27,229 nucleotides of DNA from CAZPMO01 sp964587515. Lineage in GTDB: Bacteria > Pseudomonadota > Alphaproteobacteria > MPNO01. Both the position numbers and the translations under genes were made by a program. The first letter of the stretch is position 1; each line of letters starts with the position of its first letter. The notes beneath the pieces are model-generated. The model saw nothing but the letters and a program-made list of their open reading frames with translations, had not been told where the DNA came from and did no database searches. Location: NCBI GenBank assembly GCA_964587515.1, contig CAZPMO010000051.1, forward strand, positions 1 to 27,229, given 5' to 3'. Below, piece after piece: positions 14,569-22,820 of the stretch.

Positions 14569-15522
14569 TTACTTGCCGCCGAACCCGCGCGAACGCGCCG
14601 TGCCCCGACTCGAACTGGCGTAGGACGACGCGCGCCGCACGGCGCCGCCCGGACCGCGCGACGCGCTGCGTCCATATGTGCTGAGCCGCCGCTGGCTGCG
14701 CACCGGGCCGTACGACTTGCGCGGCTTGGCGTTGGGGTAAGATTTCGCGGCGCGGTTCCAGCGCTGGGAGTCCGCGCGCGTCCCGTAATAGTGCCGTCCG
14801 ACGTCGCCGTAATAGCTCCAGCCGCGACCGCGATACCAGTCACCGTAATAGTAGGGCCGCGGCGAGAAGAACAGGTTGCGCATCAGCGAATACTGACCAT
14901 AGAACACCCAGAAGCTGTTGCCCGAGCCGCCGCGCCGCCACTCGCCGTAGCGCGAATTGCCGACCAGGTGACTCCCGGCGCCCTGCGCCGATTTCTGTTC
15001 GCCGGCCGGCACGTGCAGTCGCGCCAGCTTGCCGTTCGACAGATCCGCGAGCACATTGACCACGTCGATCAGGCTGTCGTTGAAGACCGTGGGATCGGCC
15101 GCCGCCTCGATCCGCACCAGCTCCTCGAGGCTGGCGTTGGCCGCTTTCTCGTCGCCGGGCTCGAGATTGATCGTCTTCAATCGTTTCGACAGGGAGGTGT
15201 AGGCGAGCCCGCTGGTGGTTCCTTCCTTCGCCAACTCGGTAGTCAACTCGGCCAGTTCAGGGCGTTCCCGCTTTACGAATTTCGCATATTGGAAGACGAG
15301 GTTGGCGTTGTAGATCTGACTCGAAGCGACGCTCGTCCCGAGATTTCGGACCAGCGTCGTCACCCGCGAATACTGCCCCTTCACCAGTTCCGGGTAATTC
15401 TCGCCGCAACCGGCGAGCACCGCGACGGCGGCGAACAGAATGAATGCGCGCGCAAGCGCCGGGGCCGTTTGCGACCGCTTTCGTCCTGGCCGTGCTACGC
15501 AATTCAGGGGATTGTTACTCAT
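14569..15522 (-). CDS. Lipoprotein with Tyr/Arg/Gly/Ser-rich C-terminal tail, operon head
   Basis: A 317-aa protein. After a basic, unusually long n-region, a hydrophobic segment ends in the lipobox L36-A-G-C39, so the mature protein is lipid-anchored. Residues 45-175 are predicted helical (ELVKGQYSRVTTLVRNLG, VNVLADLSNGKLARL). Residues 185-317 are low-complexity and very basic, rich in Tyr, Trp, Gly, Arg and Ser (SPRPYYYGDWYRGRGWSYYG; tail ends SRGFGGK), possibly contacting peptidoglycan, LPS or nucleic acid. I do not recognise a named family. It is the first gene of the minus-strand block, 29 bp before DUF350. A ribosome site is poor (AGGA almost touching ATG), so the start is moderately certain. 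Confidence 0.75.
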   Translation of the reverse strand: MSNNPLNCVARPGRKRSQTAPALARAFILFAAVAVLAGCGENYPELVKGQYSRVTTLVRNLGTSVASSQIYNANLVFQYAKFVKRERPELAELTTELAKEGTTSGLAYTSLSKRLKTINLEPGDEKAANASLEELVRIEAAADPTVFNDSLIDVVNVLADLSNGKLARLHVPAGEQKSAQGAGSHLVGNSRYGEWRRGGSGNSFWVFYGQYSLMRNLFFSPRPYYYGDWYRGRGWSYYGDVGRHYYGTRADSQRWNRAAKSYPNAKPRKSYGPVRSQRRLSTYGRSASRGPGGAVRRASSYASSSRGTARSRGFGGK

Positions 15523-15694
15523 GTCCTAGGTAACCGATCATCGGGCCAACGCGGTCCCGAGGTTTTTAGTGGCGAGCCAATGCAAGCTTGACGATTATTT
15601 TTGGACAGTGCGCGGCGAAGTGAGTCGCGTCCACCCATAAAAATCACCCTCGGCGATTTGGAATTCGTGGAAGTGCGTCGGACGCGCCATTTTC

Positions 15695-16033
15695 TCAGGT
15701 GGTCTGGGCGCGACGGGGCCGCAACAAAAATTCGTTACCGAGAATGCCGATGGCCAGCGCCAGCCCGATCAGATTGGCGATCGACGCCCCGGATATCCCA
15801 TCGAGCGGTATCAACAGACCGACGGGACGATACAGATCGAGCGAATAGTCGAAGGACACTCCGATCGGGACGACCGCGAGAAAGGTAATGAGAAAGCGCA
15901 CCAACGCCACCCCATAGATCAAGGAGCCCTGCGCCGACGCCGCGACGCCCACGGTGCAGGCGGAAGGGCCCGAGGTCATCGAGGCGACCAGCGCGCTCGC
16001 CGTCAACACTGTCAAAAATGTTTTCGCATACAT
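15695..16033 (-). CDS. Small multi-pass membrane protein of unknown function
   Basis: A longer in-frame start at 16129 would give 144 aa. ATG 16033 is preferred because AAAGGGGGGG lies 7 nt before it and because the product then begins with a signal-like hydrophobic segment (MYAKTFLTVLTASALVASM). The 112-aa protein has this segment plus two or three further hydrophobic stretches (about 37-60, 75-102) and a short basic tail (LRPRRAQTT). A Cys at residue 26 is in a weak lipobox-like context (GPSAC). It is isolated, lying 172 bp upstream of the lipoprotein gene on the same strand and divergent from the molybdenum hydroxylase operon. No family is recognised. Confidence 0.6.
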   Translation of the reverse strand: MYAKTFLTVLTASALVASMTSGPSACTVGVAASAQGSLIYGVALVRFLITFLAVVPIGVSFDYSLDLYRPVGLLIPLDGISGASIANLIGLALAIGILGNEFLLRPRRAQTT

Positions 16034-16136
16034 GATTTGTCCCCCCCCTTTTTCGTTGGTTTTGTTGTCATCGGCAACCGGCGGATGGGGCCGGTGGCGC
16101 GGTGTTGACGGCACTGGAAAAATGGGCATGTTAGGG

Positions 16137-16155
16137 CCGCCTCGCTGAGAGGCGG
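16137..16155 (+). other. Hairpin upstream of the molybdenum hydroxylase genes
   Basis: CCGCCTC (16137-16143) and GAGGCGG (16149-16155) pair perfectly around a 5-nt loop, 35 bp before the start codon. A possible -35 TTGACG lies at 16105-16110 but no convincing -10 was found. The hairpin could be a leader structure or an operator. Confidence 0.35.
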
Positions 16156-16190
16156 TATAAGATCGCCCGAAGCGGCGGGAGGCGGAGTAA

Positions 16191-19160
16191 ATGGCGGATC
16201 AGGTTGACAGCGGCGCCTTCGTGGGCCAGCCCATGGAGCGCGTCGAGGACGCGATCCTGCTGACCGGTCGGGCGCGGTTTTCGGATCACCTGCCGACCCA
16301 CGTGAACACGCTGCACGCCGCCATCCTGCGCTCGCCGCACGCCCATGCGCGCATCAAATCCATCGACAAATCGAAAGCCGAGGCCCTGCCCGGCGTCGCC
16401 GCCGTGATGACCGGCGCGGAGATCGCCGAGATATCGTCGGCCTTCCTGATCGTCATCAAGCAGCCGATGCAGCATTACGCGGTCGCGGTCGACAAGGTGC
16501 GCTATGTGGGCGAGCCGGTGGCGATGGTGGTCGCGGCCGACCGCTACCGCGCCGAGGACGCGCTCGATCTGATCGAGATCGAGTACGAGACGCTTGATGT
16601 CGTCGTCGACCCCGAGGAAGCCGCCAAGACGGACGCGCCGGTGCTGTACGAAGAAGTCGGCGCCAACGTCGTCTCGACACGTGAATTCAGCTATGGCGAC
16701 CCCGACGGCGCCTTCGCAGCCGCCGACAAGGTGGTGTCGCTGAAGGTCGCCTACCCGCGCAATTCGCAGACCCCCATGGAAGGCTTCGTCGTTACCGCCG
16801 ATTATAGCCGCGACGAGGATTCTTACGATGTCGCATCCAACTATCAGGGGCCGTTCACCTCGCATCCCGTGATGGCGCTGGCGCTTGGCATTCCGTCCTC
16901 GCGGCTGCGCATGCGCACGCCCGCCTATTCGGGCGGCGGCTTCGGAGTGAAGGTGCAGATCTTCCCCTATGTGGTGCTGATGTGCATCGCGTCGAAGGTC
17001 ACCGGGCGGCCGGTGAAATGGGTCGAGGACCGGCTCGAGCATCTCAGCGCCGCGGCGGCGGCGCCCAACCGGGTGATCCGGATCGAGGCGGCGACCAAGA
17101 GCGACGGCGAGATCACCGCCTTGCGCTTCGACCAGCTCGACGATTACGGCGCTTACTTGCGCGCGCCCATGCCGGGGCCGCTCTATCGCATGCACGGCGT
17201 CCTGACCGGCGCCTACGACATCAAGAACCTCGCGGTCGTCAACCGCGTCGTGATGACCAACAAATGCCCGTCCGGCATGATCCGGGGCTTCGGCGGGCCG
17301 CAGATGTTCTACGCCATCGAGCGGCTGACCCACCGGGTCGCGGTCGAGCTCGGTCTTGACCCGCTCGACGTGATACGCCGCAATCTGATCCCGGCGGGCG
17401 TCTTCCCCTATCGCGCCACGGCGGGCGCACTGCTGGATTCGGGCGACTACCCGACGGCGGTGACGCGCGGCGTCGAGGAAGGCGGGCTGGAGGAACTCAA
17501 GCGCCGCTGCGACGCCGCCCGCGCCGAAGGCCGTCTCTACGGCATCGGCTACGCCGCCATCGTCGAGCCGGCCCAATCCAACATGGGCTATCTGTCGAAC
17601 ATCCTGCCGGTCGCCGAACGCCAGCGGAACCCCAAGGGCGGCGCGGTATCCAACGCCACCGTCAATGTCGATCCGCTGGGCACCGTTTCGGTGACCGCCG
17701 ATTCCCTGCCACAGGGCCAGGGGCACGCGACGGTGCTGTCGCAGATCGTCGCCGACGAGCTGGGCCTGAAGCCTTCCGATATCCGCGTCAACATGGAACT
17801 CGACACCCAGAAAGACGCCTGGTCGATCGCCACCGGCAATTATTCCGCCCGGTTCTCGTCCTCGACCACGGTGGCGGCGAAGAAGGCGGCGGTGAAGGTG
17901 CGCGACAAGCTCGCCCGCATCGCCAGCCAGAGCCTCAACGTGCCGCCCGACCAGCTCGAATTCGCGGGCGGCAAGGTATTCGCCGCCGACAATCCGGACA
18001 ATGCGCTCAACCTCTACCGCGTCGCCGGCACCGCCCACTGGACGCCGGGCGAACTGCCCGCCGACATGGACCCCGGCGTGCGCGAGACCGGCACATGGTC
18101 GCCGCCGGAAATGGAGCCGCCCAACGACCAGGACCAGATCAACACCTCGCTGACATACGGCTTCGTATTCGACTATTGCGGCGTAGAAATTGACCGCGAC
18201 ACCGGCCAGGTCAGCATCGACAAGTACGTCACCATGCACGATTCCGGAAAGTTGCTGAATCCGTTGCTGGCGGACGGCCAGGTCTACGGCGCGTTCTCCT
18301 GGGCCGTGGGTTGCGCGCTATACGAGGAATTCGCCTATGGCGACGACGGCAGCTTCCTGTCGGGCACCTTCGCCGATTATCTCTGCCCGACGGCGGCGGA
18401 AGTGCCGGAACCGGAAATCCTGCACATGGAGACGCCCTCCATGCTGACCCCCTTGGGGGCGAAGGGCATCGGCGAGGGCAATGTGATGTCGACGCCGGTC
18501 TGCCTCGCCAACGCGGTGTGCGACGCGCTGGACGTGAAGAATGTCACCCTGCCGCTGACGCCGGCGAAGATGAGCGCGCTGATCCACGGCGAGGAAGCGG
18601 CGCCGCCCACCGGTCGCCCGGCCGCCGATGCTCCTACCGAAGGTGGTCGTGTCCTCAAGGGGACCGGCGAGACCCAGGTTCCGGCCGCGCCGGAAGAGGT
18701 CTGGCGTACGCTGCTGGATCCCGACAAGCTCGCCGCCGTGATCCCGGGCTGTCACAGCCTCGACCGGGTTGGCGAGAACAGCTACCGCGCCGAGGTTTCG
18801 CTGGGCGTCGGACCGGTGCGCGGCCGTTTCCGCGCCAATGTGGAACTGACCGATCTCGATCCGCCGAAATCGGCGCGTCTCGCGGGCGGGCTCGAAGGGC
18901 CGCTGGGCGCCTCGCGGGGCGGCGGCAATGTGCGCCTCGAAGCGGCCGCGGGCGGCACCCGCGTGACCTATGATTACACCGTCGAGATTTCCGGCAAGGT
19001 CGCCGCCGTCGGCGGACGCATGCTGGAAGGCGCGGCGCGCATCGTGATCGGACAGTTCTTCGAGCGCCTCGTCGCTCAGATCGGCGGCGGGACCGCTGGA
19101 CAGGCGGGCGGTGATTCACTGTGGCGACGACTCCTGCGCGCATTGGGGATGGGACAATGA
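16191..19160 (+). CDS. Molybdenum hydroxylase large subunit (xanthine dehydrogenase/CoxL-like) fused to a CoxG-like SRPBCC domain
   Basis: A 989-aa protein. Residues 1-800 form the molybdopterin-binding subunit of the xanthine dehydrogenase family: AYSGGGFG (245-252), RGFGGPQ (365-371), PQGQGH (507-512) and the catalytic Glu762 in GAKGIGEGN. It lacks the AYRCSFR loop of true aerobic CO dehydrogenase, so CO oxidation is unlikely; hydroxylation of an N-heterocycle or aldehyde fits better. Residues 823-965 are a CoxG/SRPBCC-type domain (GETQVPAAPEEVWRTLLDPDKLAAVIPGC in pieces), normally encoded by a separate gene. GGGAGGCGGAG precedes ATG. The end overlaps the FAD subunit by 4 bp (ATGA). The enzyme should work as a complex with the next two products in the cytoplasm. 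Confidence 0.93.
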   Translation: MADQVDSGAFVGQPMERVEDAILLTGRARFSDHLPTHVNTLHAAILRSPHAHARIKSIDKSKAEALPGVAAVMTGAEIAEISSAFLIVIKQPMQHYAVAVDKVRYVGEPVAMVVAADRYRAEDALDLIEIEYETLDVVVDPEEAAKTDAPVLYEEVGANVVSTREFSYGDPDGAFAAADKVVSLKVAYPRNSQTPMEGFVVTADYSRDEDSYDVASNYQGPFTSHPVMALALGIPSSRLRMRTPAYSGGGFGVKVQIFPYVVLMCIASKVTGRPVKWVEDRLEHLSAAAAAPNRVIRIEAATKSDGEITALRFDQLDDYGAYLRAPMPGPLYRMHGVLTGAYDIKNLAVVNRVVMTNKCPSGMIRGFGGPQMFYAIERLTHRVAVELGLDPLDVIRRNLIPAGVFPYRATAGALLDSGDYPTAVTRGVEEGGLEELKRRCDAARAEGRLYGIGYAAIVEPAQSNMGYLSNILPVAERQRNPKGGAVSNATVNVDPLGTVSVTADSLPQGQGHATVLSQIVADELGLKPSDIRVNMELDTQKDAWSIATGNYSARFSSSTTVAAKKAAVKVRDKLARIASQSLNVPPDQLEFAGGKVFAADNPDNALNLYRVAGTAHWTPGELPADMDPGVRETGTWSPPEMEPPNDQDQINTSLTYGFVFDYCGVEIDRDTGQVSIDKYVTMHDSGKLLNPLLADGQVYGAFSWAVGCALYEEFAYGDDGSFLSGTFADYLCPTAAEVPEPEILHMETPSMLTPLGAKGIGEGNVMSTPVCLANAVCDALDVKNVTLPLTPAKMSALIHGEEAAPPTGRPAADAPTEGGRVLKGTGETQVPAAPEEVWRTLLDPDKLAAVIPGCHSLDRVGENSYRAEVSLGVGPVRGRFRANVELTDLDPPKSARLAGGLEGPLGASRGGGNVRLEAAAGGTRVTYDYTVEISGKVAAVGGRMLEGAARIVIGQFFERLVAQIGGGTAGQAGGDSLWRRLLRALGMGQ

Positions 19161-19975
19161 AGCCGAAAGCATTCGATTATCTGCGCGCCGGAAGCGCCGA
19201 GGAGGCGGTCTCCGCGCTCGCCCGCGGCGGCGAGGACGTGCGTATCCTGGCCGGCGGGCAGTCGCTGGTGCCGATCCTGAACTTCCGTCTCGCGGAACCC
19301 AGATTGCTGATCGACATCTCGCGCATCCAGGACCTCGACACCATCAACGTCGCCGGCGACATGCTGGAGATCGGCGCGGCCACGACACAGGCCAAGCTGA
19401 TGGCGTGGCCGGAGCTCGCCGAGCGCGCGCCGCTGCTGGCCAAGGCCCTGCCACATGTGGGGCATTTTCAGACGCGCAGCCGGGGCACCGTCTGCGGCTC
19501 GCTGGCCCACGCCGATCCCTCGTCGGAATTGCCGCTCTGCCTGGCGACGCTGGGTGGCGAGGTGGTGCTGAAATCGTCCGGCGGCGAACGCACCCTCGGC
19601 GCGGCGGAATTTCAGACCGGCATGCTGTCGACGGCGCGCCGCGCCGATGAATTCGTCGCCCGCGCCCGCTACCCCCTGGCCAAACCGGGCACCGGTTACG
19701 CCTTCGCCGAGATGGCCCAGCGGCGCGGCGACTTCGCCATCGTCGCGGTCGCGGCGGTGGTCACCAATACCAATATCCGCCTCGGCGTCGGCGGCGTCGC
19801 CGACAAGCCGACGGTGCGCGACTGGAGCGCGCTTGCCGAACAAGACCTCGACGATGCGCTGAACGCCTTCGCCTGGGACCTGGGCGGTTATGACGATGTA
19901 CACGCGACGGCGCGCTATCGCCGCGAACTGGTCCGGCGCCTCGGCCGCCGGGTGATCGAGGAGGCCCGCCCATGA
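19157..19975 (+). CDS. Molybdenum hydroxylase FAD-binding subunit (CoxM-like)
   Basis: A 272-aa medium subunit with the flavin-binding motifs of the family: LAGGQSLVPILNFR at 31-44 and TRSRGTVCGSLAHADPSSEL at 106-125, followed by a CO-dehydrogenase flavoprotein-type C-terminal domain. It passes electrons from the iron-sulfur subunit to an acceptor. ATG 19157 lies in an ATGA overlap with the large subunit stop and its own stop overlaps the next ATG in the same way, so the three subunits are made in step. The upstream in-frame ATG at 19121 lies inside the previous gene and is not needed. Confidence 0.94.
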   Translation: MKPKAFDYLRAGSAEEAVSALARGGEDVRILAGGQSLVPILNFRLAEPRLLIDISRIQDLDTINVAGDMLEIGAATTQAKLMAWPELAERAPLLAKALPHVGHFQTRSRGTVCGSLAHADPSSELPLCLATLGGEVVLKSSGGERTLGAAEFQTGMLSTARRADEFVARARYPLAKPGTGYAFAEMAQRRGDFAIVAVAAVVTNTNIRLGVGGVADKPTVRDWSALAEQDLDDALNAFAWDLGGYDDVHATARYRRELVRRLGRRVIEEARP

Positions 19976-20475
19976 CCGAGCTGAGCCGCGACGGCAAGCA
20001 CGCGATTTCATTCACCCTGAACGGCGAGCCGGTCTCGGGCCACGCGGAGCCGCGTCTGCTGCTGACCGATTTCCTGAATTACGAGCTCGGCCTGACCGGC
20101 ACCCATGTGGGCTGCGAGCACGGCGTGTGCGGCGCCTGCACCATCCTGGTCGACGGCGTGCCGGGACGCGCCTGCCTGACCTTCGCGGTCCAGGCCGACG
20201 GGCGCGACGTGATGACGGTCGAGGGCATCGCCGGGCGCGACGGCGACCTCAACGATCTGCAACTGGCGTTCCGCAAGCATCACGCGCTGCAATGCGGCTA
20301 CTGCACGCCGGGCATATTGATGTCGCTGACCGCCTATCTCGAACACACGCCCGAGCCCACCGAGGAAGAGCTTCGCGACATGCTGTCCGGCCATATCTGC
20401 CGCTGCACCGGCTATGTGGGCATGGTGCGCGCGGTGATGGACGTGGTCGAACAACGCAAGAGCGCGGCCGGGTAA
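19972..20475 (+). CDS. Molybdenum hydroxylase 2Fe-2S subunit (CoxS-like)
   Basis: A 167-aa small subunit with all eight cluster cysteines. C48, C53, C56 and C68 (GCEHGVCGACTILVDG...RAC) form the plant-ferredoxin-type cluster, and C108, C111, C143 and C145 (QCGYCTPG...ICRCTGY) the second cluster near the molybdenum cofactor. Length and spacing are normal for the family. It carries electrons from Mo to FAD. It starts in an ATGA overlap with the FAD subunit, and the next gene begins at the base after its stop. Confidence 0.96.
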   Translation: MTELSRDGKHAISFTLNGEPVSGHAEPRLLLTDFLNYELGLTGTHVGCEHGVCGACTILVDGVPGRACLTFAVQADGRDVMTVEGIAGRDGDLNDLQLAFRKHHALQCGYCTPGILMSLTAYLEHTPEPTEEELRDMLSGHICRCTGYVGMVRAVMDVVEQRKSAAG

Positions 20476-21072
20476 ATGACCGACGAACAGGCGATCGCGG
20501 ATCTGGTGATGCGCTGGGGACAGGCGCGCGATTCCGATGACTGGGAAACCCTGGCCGCCTGCTTCCACGACGACGCCACCATTCATATTTCGTGGATGTC
20601 CGGGGCCGTCAGCGACTTTCTCGCGGGATCGCAAGCCTCCGCCGGCAGACGCAAACCGGGCGCCCACGTCAAACATGTCTTCGCGGGGCCCTGGGCGCGG
20701 GTCAATGGCGATCGCGCCTTCTGTCGCTGCAACGTGAACCTGTTCGCCCGCGCGACCATCGACGGCCATGAATTCGATTTCCAGTCCTGGTTCCGGTTTT
20801 TCGATCGGCTGGAAAAGCGCGACGGCGTCTGGCGCATCGTCGAGCGCACCGGCGTTTACGAAAAGGATCGCATGGATGCGGTCGACCCCAGCGCGGTGCC
20901 GCTATCCTATTTCGCCGACATGGATCTGTCCGCCTACAAGCCCGAGGTGCGCCATCTGTGCTATCGCCAGAGCAAGACCGGCGTGCCTTCGATGCCCGAC
21001 ATGATCACCGTCTACAGCCCGGAAGAAGCGGTGCTGAAACAAGCCTGCGAGAAATGGCTGGCCGGAGACTAA
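20476..21072 (+). CDS. NTF2/SnoaL-like protein
   Basis: A 198-aa protein with an NTF2-like cone fold: TDEQAIADLVMRWGQARDSDDWETLAACFHDDATIHISW (pieces over 2-40), then the FRFFDRLEKRDGVWRIVERTGVYEKD strand region. SnoaL-like proteins serve as cyclases, dehydratases, isomerases or binding proteins. The 50-residue C-terminal extension (from about 145) is more than the usual domain. There is no gap after the 2Fe-2S subunit and no good ribosome site, so it is probably translated by coupling and acts on a product or substrate of the Mo enzyme. It overlaps the convergent GMC gene by 4 bp. Confidence 0.83.
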   Translation: MTDEQAIADLVMRWGQARDSDDWETLAACFHDDATIHISWMSGAVSDFLAGSQASAGRRKPGAHVKHVFAGPWARVNGDRAFCRCNVNLFARATIDGHEFDFQSWFRFFDRLEKRDGVWRIVERTGVYEKDRMDAVDPSAVPLSYFADMDLSAYKPEVRHLCYRQSKTGVPSMPDMITVYSPEEAVLKQACEKWLAGD

Positions 21073-22763
21073 TCGCCGGCGCGAATGGTATCGGCGATTT
21101 TTTCGGCTGACATGATCACCGGAATATTGGTGTTGGCGCGCGGCACCACCGGCATGATCGAGGCGTCGCATACCCGCAACCCGCCGACGCCATAGACCCG
21201 CGCCGCAGGGTCCGTGACCGCTTCCGGATCGTCTTCCGGCCCCATGCGGCAAGTGCAGGACGGGTGCCAGGTGCCGCCGACACTTTTGCCTACCCATTCT
21301 TCCAGCGCGTTGTCGTCGGCCAGCAATTCATCGAGCGGTTGGGAATCGGAGATCATGTCGCGCACCATGCGGCGGCGCAGCACGGACGACGAATCCAGCA
21401 TGATCCCGGCGAGCCCGGTCAGCAGGTAGTTGCGCCGGTTGGGCTTGCCGATCTTGCGCACGCGTTCCGAAAAGCTCGCCGCGAACCGGTCGGTCGTAAC
21501 GCGCCGCAGCGGTTCGGCGTCGAACAGGCCCGACATGCGCCGGATCGCGTCGGTCAGCCGCACCAGATCGCGGCGGTCCGACAGCATGTTGAAATCTATG
21601 CGCGGCGGCGTGCGGTGATCGGCCGATTGCAGGCTCACGCGGCCCGTGGAATAGGATTTGTTGACCCAGCTCATGATCGCGCCGATGCGGTCACCCAGCG
21701 GATGCCAGGCGGTCTTGTTGTTGGGCACCATGAACATGTCGTTGGCGGGGCAATCCTCGATGCCCGACGAATAGCGCAGCGCGGCGATGAGCTGGCGGCG
21801 ATAACCCTTTGGCAGCCGCGCCTCGGGCCGCATATAGGCGGCCACGGCGATGTTGGGATGCTCCATCAGATGGCCGCCGACGCCAGGCCGGTCGCTGACC
21901 ACGTCGATGCCGTGGTCGCGCAGATGCGCGCCGGGTCCGATTCCCGAGCGCATCAGCACCGCCGGCGAATGCAACGCGCCGGCGCAGACGACGACCTCGC
22001 CGCCCTCGATGGTCTCGCGCCCGCCCGGACCGTGCACGGCGACGCCGGTCACCCGCGCGCCGTCGGTCATAAGCCGCTCGACCTCGGTCTCGGCCATGAT
22101 GCGCAGATTGGGGCGCCGGCGCACGTCGGGCGTCAGATAGGCGATCGCGGCCGAGACGCGCTTGTCGTCGAGGTTGGAGATCGGCACCGGGAAATAGCCC
22201 TCGCCGAAACTCGCGTTCTGGTCGGGCAGATATTCATAGCCCGCCGCGCCGATCGCCTCGCAGGATGCGCTGGTAAAGCCGGGCCATATTTCGGGGAACA
22301 GCCGGCGCACCGAGATCGGCCCGTCCCCGCCGTGAAACTCGCCGTCGAAATCCGTATCGCGTTCGAGCTTCTTGAAAAAAGGCAGCACGTCGTTCCAGCC
22401 CCAGCCGGTCGCACCCAGCGATTCCCACTCGTCGTAATCCTCGGGCATGCCGCGGTTTGCCATCATGCCGTTGATCGACGAGCCGCCGCCCATCACGCGC
22501 GCCTGTTCATAGCGGATCGCGGGCGCGGCGTCGGGCCGGTTGCCGGAGGCCGGCATGCGCACGCGCAGCCGGCCCCAGGTATAGTTGGGATTGCCATAGG
22601 CCACGCCCGCGAAGCCATCGAGAATATCGTCGGGCTCCTGGCCCGGTGGATGGTCGGGCCCGGCCTCGATCAGCAGCACGCCGCGCCCTGAATCGGCCGA
22701 CAACCGGCTCGCCAGCACACACCCCGCCGACCCGCCGCCGGCGATGATCACGTCATATTGCAT
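21069..22763 (-). CDS. GMC-family FAD-dependent oxidoreductase (choline dehydrogenase-like)
   Basis: A 564-aa flavoprotein. The Rossmann FAD motif GGGSAG is at 9-14 with the ribose-binding E33 (LLIEAG). The GMC signature regions are ARVMGGGSSINGM (about 88-100) and GALHSPAVLMRSGIGP. The catalytic His500 lies in GTWHPSC, and the C-terminal partner in PRANTNIPVIM supplies Asn, as in choline-dehydrogenase-type members. The substrate is probably an alcohol and is not defined by sequence. MQYDVIIAGGG at 22763 is the natural N-terminus; an in-frame ATG at 22796 would add 11 residues without function. GGGGAGG lies 12 nt upstream, rather far. It converges on the Mo hydroxylase operon. Confidence 0.92.
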   Translation of the reverse strand: MQYDVIIAGGGSAGCVLASRLSADSGRGVLLIEAGPDHPPGQEPDDILDGFAGVAYGNPNYTWGRLRVRMPASGNRPDAAPAIRYEQARVMGGGSSINGMMANRGMPEDYDEWESLGATGWGWNDVLPFFKKLERDTDFDGEFHGGDGPISVRRLFPEIWPGFTSASCEAIGAAGYEYLPDQNASFGEGYFPVPISNLDDKRVSAAIAYLTPDVRRRPNLRIMAETEVERLMTDGARVTGVAVHGPGGRETIEGGEVVVCAGALHSPAVLMRSGIGPGAHLRDHGIDVVSDRPGVGGHLMEHPNIAVAAYMRPEARLPKGYRRQLIAALRYSSGIEDCPANDMFMVPNNKTAWHPLGDRIGAIMSWVNKSYSTGRVSLQSADHRTPPRIDFNMLSDRRDLVRLTDAIRRMSGLFDAEPLRRVTTDRFAASFSERVRKIGKPNRRNYLLTGLAGIMLDSSSVLRRRMVRDMISDSQPLDELLADDNALEEWVGKSVGGTWHPSCTCRMGPEDDPEAVTDPAARVYGVGGLRVCDASIMPVVPRANTNIPVIMSAEKIADTIRAGD

Positions 22764-22820
22764 TTTTTGGTTATGCCTCCCCTTTCCGCCCATCATAGGA
22801 CGCGGTCCCGGCGGCGTCGA

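Noticed and set aside
16131..18239. 702-codon minus-strand open frame
   Set aside because: It is antisense to the molybdenum hydroxylase large subunit, has biased His/Arg/Gly/Asp composition and no recognisable domain or ribosome site.
16191..20475. Aerobic carbon monoxide dehydrogenase
   Set aside because: The large subunit lacks the AYRCSFR loop with the Cys needed for the Mo-Cu centre and has the xanthine-dehydrogenase-like RGFGGPQ.
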